Positions 1 to 5,323 of a stretch of 5,323 nucleotides of DNA are shown here, in pieces. Both the position numbers and the translations under genes were made by a program. The DNA lies in contig PMNO01000604.1 of the NCBI GenBank assembly GCA_003161835.1, positions 10,358 through 15,680 on the forward strand, written 5' to 3'. The first letter of the stretch is position 1; each line of letters starts with the position of its first letter. The stretch is from Myxococcales bacterium (GTDB lineage Bacteria > Myxococcota_A > Polyangia > Fen-1088). The notes under the pieces are model-generated. The model made no database searches. It was given only the letters and a program-made list of their open reading frames with translations, and was not told where the DNA came from.

Positions 1-1697
1 AGGTCCTCGACCTCGCTCTCGGTGCGCAAAGTGAGGGCGGCATTCGCCAGGCGTTCGGCCTCGACGATCGTGCTCGCCCGGATGATGGACTTGACCAGCG
101 GGATCTGGCGCGGCGCCATGGATAGGTTGCGCAAGCCCAGACCCATCAGGACCAGGGCCAGCAGCGGATCGCCGGCCATGTCGCCACACATCGCGACCTC
201 GCGCCCATGGCGCGCGGCGCCCCCCACAATCTGCTTCAAGGCGCGCATGATCGCCGGATGCAGCGGATGGTACAGATAGCCCACGTGTTCGTTCTCACGA
301 TCGGCGGCCAGCGCGTACTGAATCAGGTCGTTGGTCCCGATGCTCAGGAAATCGGTTTCCTCGGCCAGAAGATCCGCTATCAGCGCGGCGCTCGGCGTTT
401 CCACCATGGCTCCGAGCGGGGCGTCCGGATCGTGGGCCACTCCCTCGCGCTTGAGGTCGGCGCAGACCTCTTGGCAGATCGCCCGGGCCATGCGCAGCTC
501 GGCCACGCCTGAAATCAACGGAAACAAAATCCGCGAAGGGCCAACCGCCGCGGCCCGAAACAGGGCGCGCAGCTGGGTTCGGAAGATGTCGGTTCGGTAC
601 AGGGAATATCGGATGGACCGAAGCCCGAGCGATGGATTTTGGCCGCTTGGGATGCGCACCGCCGCCGGCATCTTGTCGCCGCCCAGGTCCAAGGTGCGGA
701 AGGTAATTGTGCGTCCCACGGCGCTCTTCAGCGCCGCCACCGCGTGGCCATACTGTTCCTCCTCGGTGGGCAGGTCCAGTCGCTCCAAGTACAAGAACTC
801 GGTCCGAAACAACCCCACCGACTCGGTTCCCAGCTCGACTGCCGCGGCGATTTCCTCCATCAGTTCGATGTTCGCCGCCAGGTGAATGCGCACTCCGTCC
901 TGCGTCTCGGCCGGCGCGTCGCGCATCGACATCAACCGGCGGGCCCGCGCGCGTTGATGGTCCGCGCGCTCTCGATAGTGCTTCAGCGCGGCCGCGTCGG
1001 GATCGAGGATCACCTCGCCCCGCGTCCCGTCGACCACCAGCCGCATCCCGGACCAGATCTTGTGCCCCAGGCCCTCGACGCCCGCGACGTACGGCATGCC
1101 CAGCGCACGCGCGACAATGGCTGTGTGCGATGTCCGCCCTCCCGCTTCCGAACACATCGCCGCCGATCCCGCCCGCCCCAACTGGGCGACGTCCGCGGGC
1201 GAAAGATCGTGCGCGATGATGATGCTGCCCTGAGGCGCCTCTTCGGGGTTGGTTTCGACCATGCCCATCAGGTTGCGCAGCAGACGCTCGCCGACGACCG
1301 CGATGTCGCTGCTCCGATCGCGGAAATAGGGATCTTCGATTCGATCGAAAACCGTCTGGATCTGGTCCAGCGCCTTGCGTACCGCCCACTCCGCCCCGGT
1401 CTGTTGGTCGCGAATGATGGTGCGCGCGACATCCACCAGGTGAACGTCTTGCAACATCATGCGGTGCGCTTCGAGAATGCGATATTGATGATCGTCGTGT
1501 TCCCGCTCGGCGATCTGTTGCTGAATCCGGGCCAGCTGCGCGTCGGTGTGGGCGAGCGCGGCGTCAAACCGCCGCAGTTCGGCGTCAACCGCATCGCCGG
1601 ATATCCGCCGCTCGTGAACCTCGACGCGGCTGCCCAGCACATGGGCGATTCCGGTCGCGATTCCGGGCGAGGCCGAGACCCCGGTCAGTTTCTCCAT
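1..1697 (-). CDS. ptsI: Enzyme I, phosphoenolpyruvate-protein phosphotransferase (3' end cut by window)
   Basis: Cytoplasmic first enzyme of the PTS: it autophosphorylates from PEP and passes the phosphate to HPr. The frame is open from the ATG at 1697 to the window edge, giving 565 residues; by comparison with E. coli PtsI (575) only about 10-20 C-terminal residues are missing. The product starts MEKLTGVSASPGIATG. The phosphohistidine motif GGRTSHT puts the active His at residue 191 (E. coli His189). PEP-binding arginines are at 298 (RTEF) and 334 (FRTLDLGGDK), followed by the MVETPSAA and SIGTNDLIQY motifs. The catalytic Cys is residue 504 in AMCGDMAGD (E. coli Cys502). The constant offset of two residues against E. 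coli implies no net insertion or deletion between these sites. There is no N-terminal GAF domain, so it is not the PtsP (EI-Ntr) form. The start codon shares a base with the HPr stop (TGATG), indicating translational coupling. Confidence 0.97.
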   Translation of the reverse strand, partial: MEKLTGVSASPGIATGIAHVLGSRVEVHERRISGDAVDAELRRFDAALAHTDAQLARIQQQIAEREHDDHQYRILEAHRMMLQDVHLVDVARTIIRDQQTGAEWAVRKALDQIQTVFDRIEDPYFRDRSSDIAVVGERLLRNLMGMVETNPEEAPQGSIIIAHDLSPADVAQLGRAGSAAMCSEAGGRTSHTAIVARALGMPYVAGVEGLGHKIWSGMRLVVDGTRGEVILDPDAAALKHYRERADHQRARARRLMSMRDAPAETQDGVRIHLAANIELMEEIAAAVELGTESVGLFRTEFLYLERLDLPTEEEQYGHAVAALKSAVGRTITFRTLDLGGDKMPAAVRIPSGQNPSLGLRSIRYSLYRTDIFRTQLRALFRAAAVGPSRILFPLISGVAELRMARAICQEVCADLKREGVAHDPDAPLGAMVETPSAALIADLLAEETDFLSIGTNDLIQYALAADRENEHVGYLYHPLHPAIMRALKQIVGGAARHGREVAMCGDMAGDPLLALVLMGLGLRNLSMAPRQIPLVKSIIRASTIVEAERLANAALTLRTESEVED

Positions 1698-1975
1698 CAG
1701 GGATCTATCCCCTCGCCGAACCCACCGTCGACCAGCTCGGCCAACGCCGCGACCGCGGTGTCGGCGTCGTCTCCCTCGCAGATCAACGTCATGGAGGTGC
1801 CGTGTGCGGCCACCAGGGTCAAGAGACCCATGATGCTCTTGCCATTCGCTTCGTTTCCGTCCTTCATGACGCGAACGTCGGAGCCGTATTTATTCGCGAG
1901 TTGAACGAATTTGACCGCGGCTCGAGCGTGCATCCCCAGCCGATTTCGAATCTTGGCGTTGCGTGTGGCGTTCAT
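1697..1975 (-). CDS. ptsH: HPr phosphocarrier protein
   Basis: Small cytoplasmic carrier of 92 residues that takes phosphate from enzyme I and gives it to EIIA proteins. The motif LGMHARAA places the phosphorylated His at residue 16, with the partner Arg at 18; the usual HARPA proline is alanine. The regulatory serine is Ser47 in NGKSIMGLL, equivalent to Ser46 of Gram-positive HPr, which makes it a plausible target of the HprK encoded in the same cluster. The C-terminus reads LVDGGFGEGIDP. The frame stays open upstream to 2176, but the ATG at 1975 gives the family length and puts His at the expected place; it is preceded by GAGG at 1986-1989. The start overlaps the EIIA-Man stop by 4 bases (ATGA) and its own stop overlaps the ptsI start. 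The Ser/Lys context is HPr-like rather than NPr-like, though the protein may serve both sensory and metabolic roles. Confidence 0.96.
   Translation of the reverse strand: MNATRNAKIRNRLGMHARAAVKFVQLANKYGSDVRVMKDGNEANGKSIMGLLTLVAAHGTSMTLICEGDDADTAVAALAELVDGGFGEGIDP
1698..1714 (-). promoter_or_regulatory. Shine-Dalgarno and small hairpin before ptsI
   Basis: GAGGGG at 1709-1714 is the best ribosome binding site for ptsI but sits 11 bases from the ATG, which is long. Part of it can pair with TCCC just downstream: GGGA-TAGA-TCCC at 1700-1711, a 4-bp stem with a 4-base loop. The hairpin lies within the last codons of HPr, so a ribosome finishing HPr would open it. The stem is short, so the regulatory reading is only tentative. 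Confidence 0.3.
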
Positions 1976-2400
1976 TTGGTGATTTCCTCGAATGGCACCC
2001 GGCCCGTCAATTCGGAACCCAAGCGGATCGATCGCTTTCCCACGTCTCGCAGCACCTGGGCTAGCTCCGGGGGATTCGGCTCCCTGCGGTCGATGGTCGC
2101 CAGCTTCAAGAGCATGGCCAGATTGACACCGCAGACGACCTCCACGGCGCGCGATCCGTCGAGCATGGCCATGCACGCCTGGTACGGAGATGAGCCCTGC
2201 AGGTCCACCAGGATCACCACTCCCGCCCCGGCGTCGACTTGGTCACAGGCTTGCCCCACACGTTCCAGGGTCTCGTCGAACGTTTCGTCCATCGAGATGG
2301 AAATGGGTACCGCCGCCGGCAACGGCCCCAGAATGCCGGCCACAGCGTCCAGGAGACAATCGGCCGCGCCCCCGTGGGTGACCACGACCAGACCGACCAT
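1972..2400 (-). CDS. PTS EIIA component, mannose (Man) family, stand-alone
   Basis: Cytoplasmic phosphoacceptor of the EIIA-Man fold, 142 residues from the chosen start. The N-terminal strand MVGLVVVTHGG puts the phosphorylated His at residue 9, matching His10 of E. coli ManX. Asp66 in VVILVDLQGSSPYQA corresponds to the conserved acidic residue near the active site, and GVNLAMLL (91-98) is the typical later motif. There is only the EIIA domain: no fused EIIB and no EIIC/EIID genes nearby, so it probably regulates rather than transports. An in-frame ATG at 2430 would add ten residues (MTGGRHTQGP) ahead of the core. I prefer 2400 because it begins directly at the first beta strand and is preceded by a weak AGGG; the 2430 codon has no visible ribosome binding site. 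It follows rapZ after about 53 bases (23 with the longer start) and overlaps HPr by 4 bases. Confidence 0.93.
   Translation of the reverse strand: MVGLVVVTHGGAADCLLDAVAGILGPLPAAVPISISMDETFDETLERVGQACDQVDAGAGVVILVDLQGSSPYQACMAMLDGSRAVEVVCGVNLAMLLKLATIDRREPNPPELAQVLRDVGKRSIRLGSELTGRVPFEEITK
1986..1989 (-). promoter_or_regulatory. Ribosome binding site of HPr gene
   Basis: GAGG (GAGGAA in context) lies 10 bases before the ATG at 1975, inside the last codons of the EIIA-Man gene. It supports the 92-residue HPr start over the longer open frame that reaches back to 2176. Confidence 0.6.
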
Positions 2401-2453
2401 CGGACCCTGAGTGTGCCTGCCCCCTGTCATGCAAACGCCGTAGTGTACGCTAT

Positions 2454-3305
2454 TCAGGCTCCGCCGCCGCGTCCCACGTCCCGATGGCGAACTGAAATCG
2501 TTCGGTTTTCGCCAAGAAGGGTGGCCAGGTCGGCGGCAATGGCGACCGACCGATGCTGGCCCCCGGTGCAGCCGATGGCGATGGTCGCGTGGGTCTTGCC
2601 TTCCTTTTCGAATCCCGACAGGGACAGGCGCAGGAGGTCGGTGGCCTTGGCCAGAAAAGCCTGGGTGTCCGGGTGATCGAGGACGAAACGCCGGACCTGT
2701 TCGTCTTCCCCGGTCAGCGGCGCCAGCTCCTTCACGAAAAAAGGATTCGGCAGGAACCGCACGTCGAGAACGATATCCGCTTCCGGAGGTAGGCCGTGTT
2801 TGAAACCGAAAGACATGAGGTTGATCGATAGGTGGGTGCCGGTTTCGCGATGTCGGTCCTGGATCAGGGCACGCAAGGAAGGCATCGTCAGCGCGCCGGT
2901 GTCGATCACGGCGTCCGCTTCCTGGCGCATGGGGCCAAGCTGACGGCGTTCCTCCAGCAACGCCGCGCGAATATCCGTGCTCATCAGCGGGTGCCGCCTC
3001 CGGGTCTCCGAGAAGCGGCGAATCAGAACGTCGTCCGGCGCGTCCAGGAACAGGACTTCCAGGCTGTGTCCCGCCGCGCGAATCCCCGCCAAGATCTGCG
3101 GGCTATCCGCCAAAAAGTCGCCGGAACGGGCATCGATGCCGAGCCCGGCCCGCTCCGTCTCCTCGCGCGTCGACAACAATTCCACGAATTTCGGCAGCAA
3201 CGGTAGGGGGAGGTTGTCGGCGCAGTAGTAGTCCAGATCCTCCAGGGCGCGCAGGGCCGTGGACTTACCCGCTCCGGAAACCCCGGTGACGATCACCAGT
3301 CTCAC
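2454..3305 (-). CDS. rapZ: RapZ/YvcJ-family P-loop nucleotide-binding regulator
   Basis: Cytoplasmic protein of 283 residues, the usual family length (E. coli RapZ is 284). The N-terminal kinase-like domain has a Walker A loop GVSGAGKS at 8-15, the conserved CADNLP at 28-33, VLFLDA at 84-89 and TRRRHPL at 101-107. The C-terminal domain has SFGFKHGLPPEADIVLDVRFLPNP (165-188) and GCTGGQHRS (245-253). In E. coli the protein binds small RNAs GlmY/GlmZ and directs RNase E to control glucosamine-6-phosphate synthase; in Bacillus, YvcJ hydrolyses nucleotides and affects competence. This copy ends SVRHRDVGRGGGA and lacks the lysine-rich tail used for RNA binding in E. coli, so the GlmZ role should not be assumed. 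Translation starts at GTG (3303-3305), which gives the canonical MRLVIVTG opening; GAGG lies 4 bases upstream. It follows hprK after 44 bases. Confidence 0.96.
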   Translation of the reverse strand: MRLVIVTGVSGAGKSTALRALEDLDYYCADNLPLPLLPKFVELLSTREETERAGLGIDARSGDFLADSPQILAGIRAAGHSLEVLFLDAPDDVLIRRFSETRRRHPLMSTDIRAALLEERRQLGPMRQEADAVIDTGALTMPSLRALIQDRHRETGTHLSINLMSFGFKHGLPPEADIVLDVRFLPNPFFVKELAPLTGEDEQVRRFVLDHPDTQAFLAKATDLLRLSLSGFEKEGKTHATIAIGCTGGQHRSVAIAADLATLLGENRTISVRHRDVGRGGGA

Positions 3306-3318
3306 CCGACCTCACCCG
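3301..3318 (-). repeat. Tandem CGGGTGAG repeat at rapZ start
   Basis: The octamer CGGGTGAG occurs at 3311-3318 and again at 3301-3308, a 10-base period. The second copy contains the rapZ GTG start and the first supplies the GAGG (3310-3313) that acts as its ribosome binding site. The GTG in the first copy (3313-3315) is out of frame with rapZ. The repeat may be fortuitous. Confidence 0.4.
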
Positions 3319-3349
3319 TGCTTCCCCGGTCTGGCCCGCGCATCACAGC

Positions 3350-4327
3350 TCACTCCACGTCGTCGCGCCAACGGTTGTCGCGGGCATCCGCCAGCGCGCG
3401 ATCCAGCCGTTCCTGAAACTCGCGCGCTGAATGATGGCCCCGCACCTGCAACAAGCGATTGCGCGCCGCCACCTCGATGAGCGAGCTGATGTTGCGCCCC
3501 GGACTGACCGGCACCCGCAGCATCGGGACCGGTACGTCCAGGATCGGGTACACCATCTCGTCGAGGCCCAACCGATCGTGCGCTTCGTTTTGATCCCAGC
3601 GCAGCAATTCCAAGACCAGCTCGATCTTCTTTTCGTCGCGAACCGCCGCGACCCCGAACATATCTTTGATGTTGATGATGCCCAGGCCGCGCACCTCCAT
3701 GTGGTGCTTGATCAGCTCCGAGGCCCAGCCCACCAACACGTCGCCGGATGTTCGCCGGACCTCGACCAGATCGTCGGCCACCAAACGATGGCCGCGCATC
3801 ACCAGGTCCAGCGCCGCTTCGGACTTGCCGATCCCGCTCTTCCCCAGCAACAGGACTCCCACCCCCAGAACGTCGACGAGGACAGCGTGAATGCTGGCGG
3901 TTGGGGCCAGCTGCAATTCCAGATGAGTTTGAATCGCGTCGATGGCGTGCGACGACATCATCGGCGTACGCAGCAAGGGCACCCCCGTGCGTTCGCAGGC
4001 GTCCAGCAGCATGTTCGGCACGTCCAGACCCTTGGTGACGATGATACAAGCCGGGTTCAACCCCACGAACCCGTCCACCGACGCGCGCGCCGTTCCTTCA
4101 GGCAGCGACGCAACGTACGAAATCTCGGTCGCCCCCAGGATCTGGGCCCGCTCGGGGTGCACCTGCCGCACGAACCCCGCCAGCGCCAATCCAGGTTTTT
4201 GAATGCGCGCGACGGTGATGCGCCGTCCAAGTCCCGCCTCCCCCGCCAGCAACACCAGGCGCAACCCCGCCTGTTCCTCCAGCAGGGATCGGATGGTCAG
4301 GATCGGAATGTTGCCCCCGGCGGTCAT
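3350..4327 (-). CDS. hprK: HPr kinase/phosphorylase
   Basis: Bifunctional enzyme of 325 residues that phosphorylates HPr on serine with ATP or PPi and removes that phosphate by phosphorolysis. The N-terminal domain (about 1-135) is the less conserved HprK_N fold. The catalytic domain has His147, the Walker A loop GKSGIGKS at 162-169, the acidic pair Asp185-Asp186 (LVADD) and the family signature EVRGLGIINI at 211-220. These sit at a constant +7 offset from the Lactobacillus casei enzyme as I recall it (His140, P-loop 155-162, Asp178/179). The C-terminal VPVSPGRNISSLIEVAA loop (272-288) and an EFQERL helix complete it. The matching Ser47 in the downstream HPr makes that protein the natural substrate. 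The ATG at 4327 is the only reasonable start, as no other start codon lies in frame back to the ptsN stop; its ribosome binding site is weak. The 63-base spacer from ptsN contains a hairpin. Confidence 0.97.
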   Translation of the reverse strand: MTAGGNIPILTIRSLLEEQAGLRLVLLAGEAGLGRRITVARIQKPGLALAGFVRQVHPERAQILGATEISYVASLPEGTARASVDGFVGLNPACIIVTKGLDVPNMLLDACERTGVPLLRTPMMSSHAIDAIQTHLELQLAPTASIHAVLVDVLGVGVLLLGKSGIGKSEAALDLVMRGHRLVADDLVEVRRTSGDVLVGWASELIKHHMEVRGLGIINIKDMFGVAAVRDEKKIELVLELLRWDQNEAHDRLGLDEMVYPILDVPVPMLRVPVSPGRNISSLIEVAARNRLLQVRGHHSAREFQERLDRALADARDNRWRDDVE

Positions 4328-4358
4328 TCCAAAGAAGTGTACCCGACCAGGCGGGCGA

Positions 4359-4385
4359 CTGTCCCCGGGTTCCCCAGGCGGACAG
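4359..4385 (-). other. Intergenic hairpin between ptsN and hprK
   Basis: Starting 5 bases after the ptsN stop codon, CTGTCC (4380-4385) pairs with GGACAG (4359-4364). The stem can continue through a single bulged G with CC/GG and then GG/CC, separated by a T-C mismatch and capped by GGAA, a GNRA-type tetraloop. About 10 base pairs are possible, mostly GC. No T-run follows, so it is not a standard rho-independent terminator. It could be an mRNA stability or processing element, or a partial attenuator that sets EIIA-Ntr output apart from the downstream genes. Confidence 0.5.
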
Positions 4386-4390
4386 CGCGG

Positions 4391-4852
4391 TCAGTACTTC
4401 GCGTCCTCCTCCAAGATGGTCTGATACATGGTGGCGGCGTCCGGAGCGGCCATCAGGCGCTCGCGGAAGTCCGCATCGCGAAACAGGCGAGAGAGGCGCG
4501 CGAGGGCCTTGAGGTGCACGCCCGTCGAGCTGGCCGGGGCGACCAGCATGAACACCAGATGGGTGGGTTGGCCATCGATGGATTCGAATTCGATACCCTT
4601 GCGGGCCCGACCAAGCGCGCCCACCAGGCGACCCACCGCGTCCATCTTACCGTGGGGAATCGCGATCCCGTCGCCGATCGCCGTCGACGCAAGAAGCTCC
4701 CGTTCCTCCAAGATCTTGCGCAAGGTCTCCGCGTCCACGCCGTCGACGCGAGCGGCCAGGTGTCGCGACAGCTCGGCCAGAACTCCGGCCTTGGTGTCGG
4801 CCACCAGATCGGCGATGACCATGTCACCACCCAGAAAATCCGTAACCTTCAT
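4391..4852 (-). CDS. ptsN: EIIA-Ntr (nitrogen-regulatory PTS EIIA), fructose/mannitol EIIA family
   Basis: Cytoplasmic regulatory phosphoprotein of 153 residues, close to the usual length of PtsN. The phosphorylated His is residue 67 in the motif STAIGDGIAIPHGKM (56-70), and the EIIA type 2 pattern HLKALARLSRLF follows in the second half. The N-terminus MKVTDFLGGDMVIADL matches the opening of PtsN proteins. No EIIB or EIIC domain is attached. In other proteobacteria EIIA-Ntr controls potassium transport, KdpD/E, stringent response or nitrogen-related genes according to its phosphorylation state; which of these applies here cannot be read from the sequence. Its phosphate donor here is probably the HPr encoded four genes on, since no separate NPr is seen. 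It lies 21 bases after hpf. The ATG at 4852 is preceded by only a weak GGGACGG. An overlapping out-of-frame 125-residue frame in the same region is a shadow. Confidence 0.96.
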   Translation of the reverse strand: MKVTDFLGGDMVIADLVADTKAGVLAELSRHLAARVDGVDAETLRKILEERELLASTAIGDGIAIPHGKMDAVGRLVGALGRARKGIEFESIDGQPTHLVFMLVAPASSTGVHLKALARLSRLFRDADFRERLMAAPDAATMYQTILEEDAKY

Positions 4853-4873
4853 GGAACCGTCCCGATGATGGCG

Positions 4874-5323
4874 CTAGGAACGGGTCGCGGCGCGACCGGT
4901 TTCGATCAACCCGTAGTTCCCGTCGCTGCGCCGGTAGACCACCGAGACGTGGTCGGAATCCAGGTCGGAAAACACGAGGAATTGGCTGCCGAGCAAGTTC
5001 AACTGCATGACGGCGTCGTGAACCCGCAGGGTGGGAACCGTGAAGGTTTCCTCCTTGATGACATTGAAGGCCGGCGCGATCGGCGCCGACATCCCCAAGG
5101 TGCGCGGGGACTCGGTCGCCTCCAGGGGCGAGCCGGGCTGGGGCTCGATGGTCTCCGCCAGAATCACCCGTTCCCGCAGCGAGATCTGCTGATCGTGGGG
5201 CTTGTGGTCGCGAATCTTCTCTTTCCACTTACGCACCTGGCGCTCGATGCGGGCCACGGCCAGATCGATCGACGAGTACATGTCCTCGGTCGTTTCCTTG
5301 GCGTTGATGACCAGCCCGCTCGG
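4874..5323 (-). CDS. hpf: Long-form ribosome hibernation promoting factor (5' end cut by window)
   Basis: The frame is open from the right edge of the window to a TAG at 4874-4876, giving 149 residues of the C-terminal part. The first visible stretch, ending NAKETTEDMYSSIDLAVARIERQVRKWKEKI, is the last strand and second helix of the S30AE (HPF/RaiA) domain, which binds the 30S decoding centre. After a linker rich in Pro and Glu comes a second domain from about visible residue 85 to 141, with FTVPTLRVHDAVMQLNLLGSQFLVF and VVYRRSDGNYGLIE. This is the dimerisation domain found in long HPF, which alone can pair 70S ribosomes into inactive 100S particles; the short enteric HPF lacks it. By comparison with S. 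aureus HPF about 55-60 N-terminal residues are missing. The internal ATG at 5281 is not the start, because it falls inside the conserved S30AE domain. Position before ptsN matches the rpoN-hpf-ptsN order of many proteobacteria. Confidence 0.95.
   Translation of the reverse strand, partial: PSGLVINAKETTEDMYSSIDLAVARIERQVRKWKEKIRDHKPHDQQISLRERVILAETIEPQPGSPLEATESPRTLGMSAPIAPAFNVIKEETFTVPTLRVHDAVMQLNLLGSQFLVFSDLDSDHVSVVYRRSDGNYGLIETGRAATRS

Noticed and set aside
295..1389. Open frame of 364 residues on the minus strand
   Set aside because: It is a shifted reading of ptsI with a low-complexity Arg/Gly/Ala-rich product; the true ptsI frame contains all enzyme I motifs.
639..1904. Open frame of 421 residues on the plus strand
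   Set aside because: It runs antisense across ptsI and HPr, whose product sequences are clearly conserved; long antisense frames are common in GC-rich DNA and its translation shows no recognisable domain.
1993..2010. TGGCAC resembling the -24 box of a sigma-54 promoter on the plus strand
   Set aside because: No TTGCA-like -12 element follows at the right spacing, and it lies antisense inside a coding region.
1976..2176. N-terminal extension of HPr (67 further residues in frame)
   Set aside because: It overlaps the EIIA-Man gene, has Arg/Gly/Ala-rich composition, and the 1975 start gives exact family length with an upstream GAGG.
3312..4049. Open frame of 245 residues on the minus strand
   Set aside because: Shifted shadow of hprK, rich in Gly/Arg/Ala and without motifs.
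4359..4385. Rho-independent terminator after ptsN
   Set aside because: The hairpin is strong but has no T-run after it on the minus strand, and same-strand genes continue downstream.
1..5323. A previously undescribed defence or mobile system
   Set aside because: Every gene belongs to a well-known family with intact motifs, base composition looks uniform, and there are no insertion sequences, attachment sites or arrays.

Overview
The window carries seven closely spaced genes, all on the minus strand, in an operon-like block with no gap longer than about 65 bases. Read in the direction of transcription (right to left) they are: hpf (long ribosome hibernation factor, 5' end cut off), ptsN (EIIA-Ntr), hprK (HPr kinase/phosphorylase), rapZ (P-loop regulator, YvcJ/YhbJ family), a stand-alone EIIA of the mannose family, ptsH (HPr) and ptsI (enzyme I, last few residues cut off). 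No RNA gene, mobile element, CRISPR array or clear intrinsic terminator was seen, and no stretch longer than 300 bases lacks a gene. The promoter is probably to the right of the window; in many proteobacteria rpoN lies immediately upstream of hpf.

The sequence is GC-rich. The combination of hpf-ptsN-rapZ (known from the proteobacterial rpoN region) with hprK, an EIIA-Man, HPr and enzyme I resembles the rpoN-linked PTS clusters of deltaproteobacterial lineages (Desulfobacterota, Myxococcota and relatives). This assignment rests on gene order and family content, not on a database match.

Taken together the genes encode a nearly complete regulatory phosphorelay. Enzyme I takes phosphate from PEP onto His191 and passes it to His16 of HPr. 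HPr can hand it to His67 of EIIA-Ntr and His9 of EIIA-Man. HprK can phosphorylate or dephosphorylate HPr at Ser47 and so adjust the flow. No membrane EIIB/EIIC sugar transporter is present here, so the module looks regulatory rather than transport-dedicated. RapZ and the hibernation factor link it to cell-envelope/amino-sugar control and to translation shutdown, though those links are inferred.

Gene junctions are tight. EIIA-Man and HPr overlap by 4 bases, HPr and enzyme I share one base (TGATG), and the only notable spacer structure is a GC-rich hairpin between ptsN and hprK. The genes look intact, with catalytic residues conserved. I found no convincing sign of an undescribed system; the most useful leads are the ptsN-hprK hairpin, the non-enteric C-terminus of RapZ, and the dual-site HPr feeding two orphan EIIAs.
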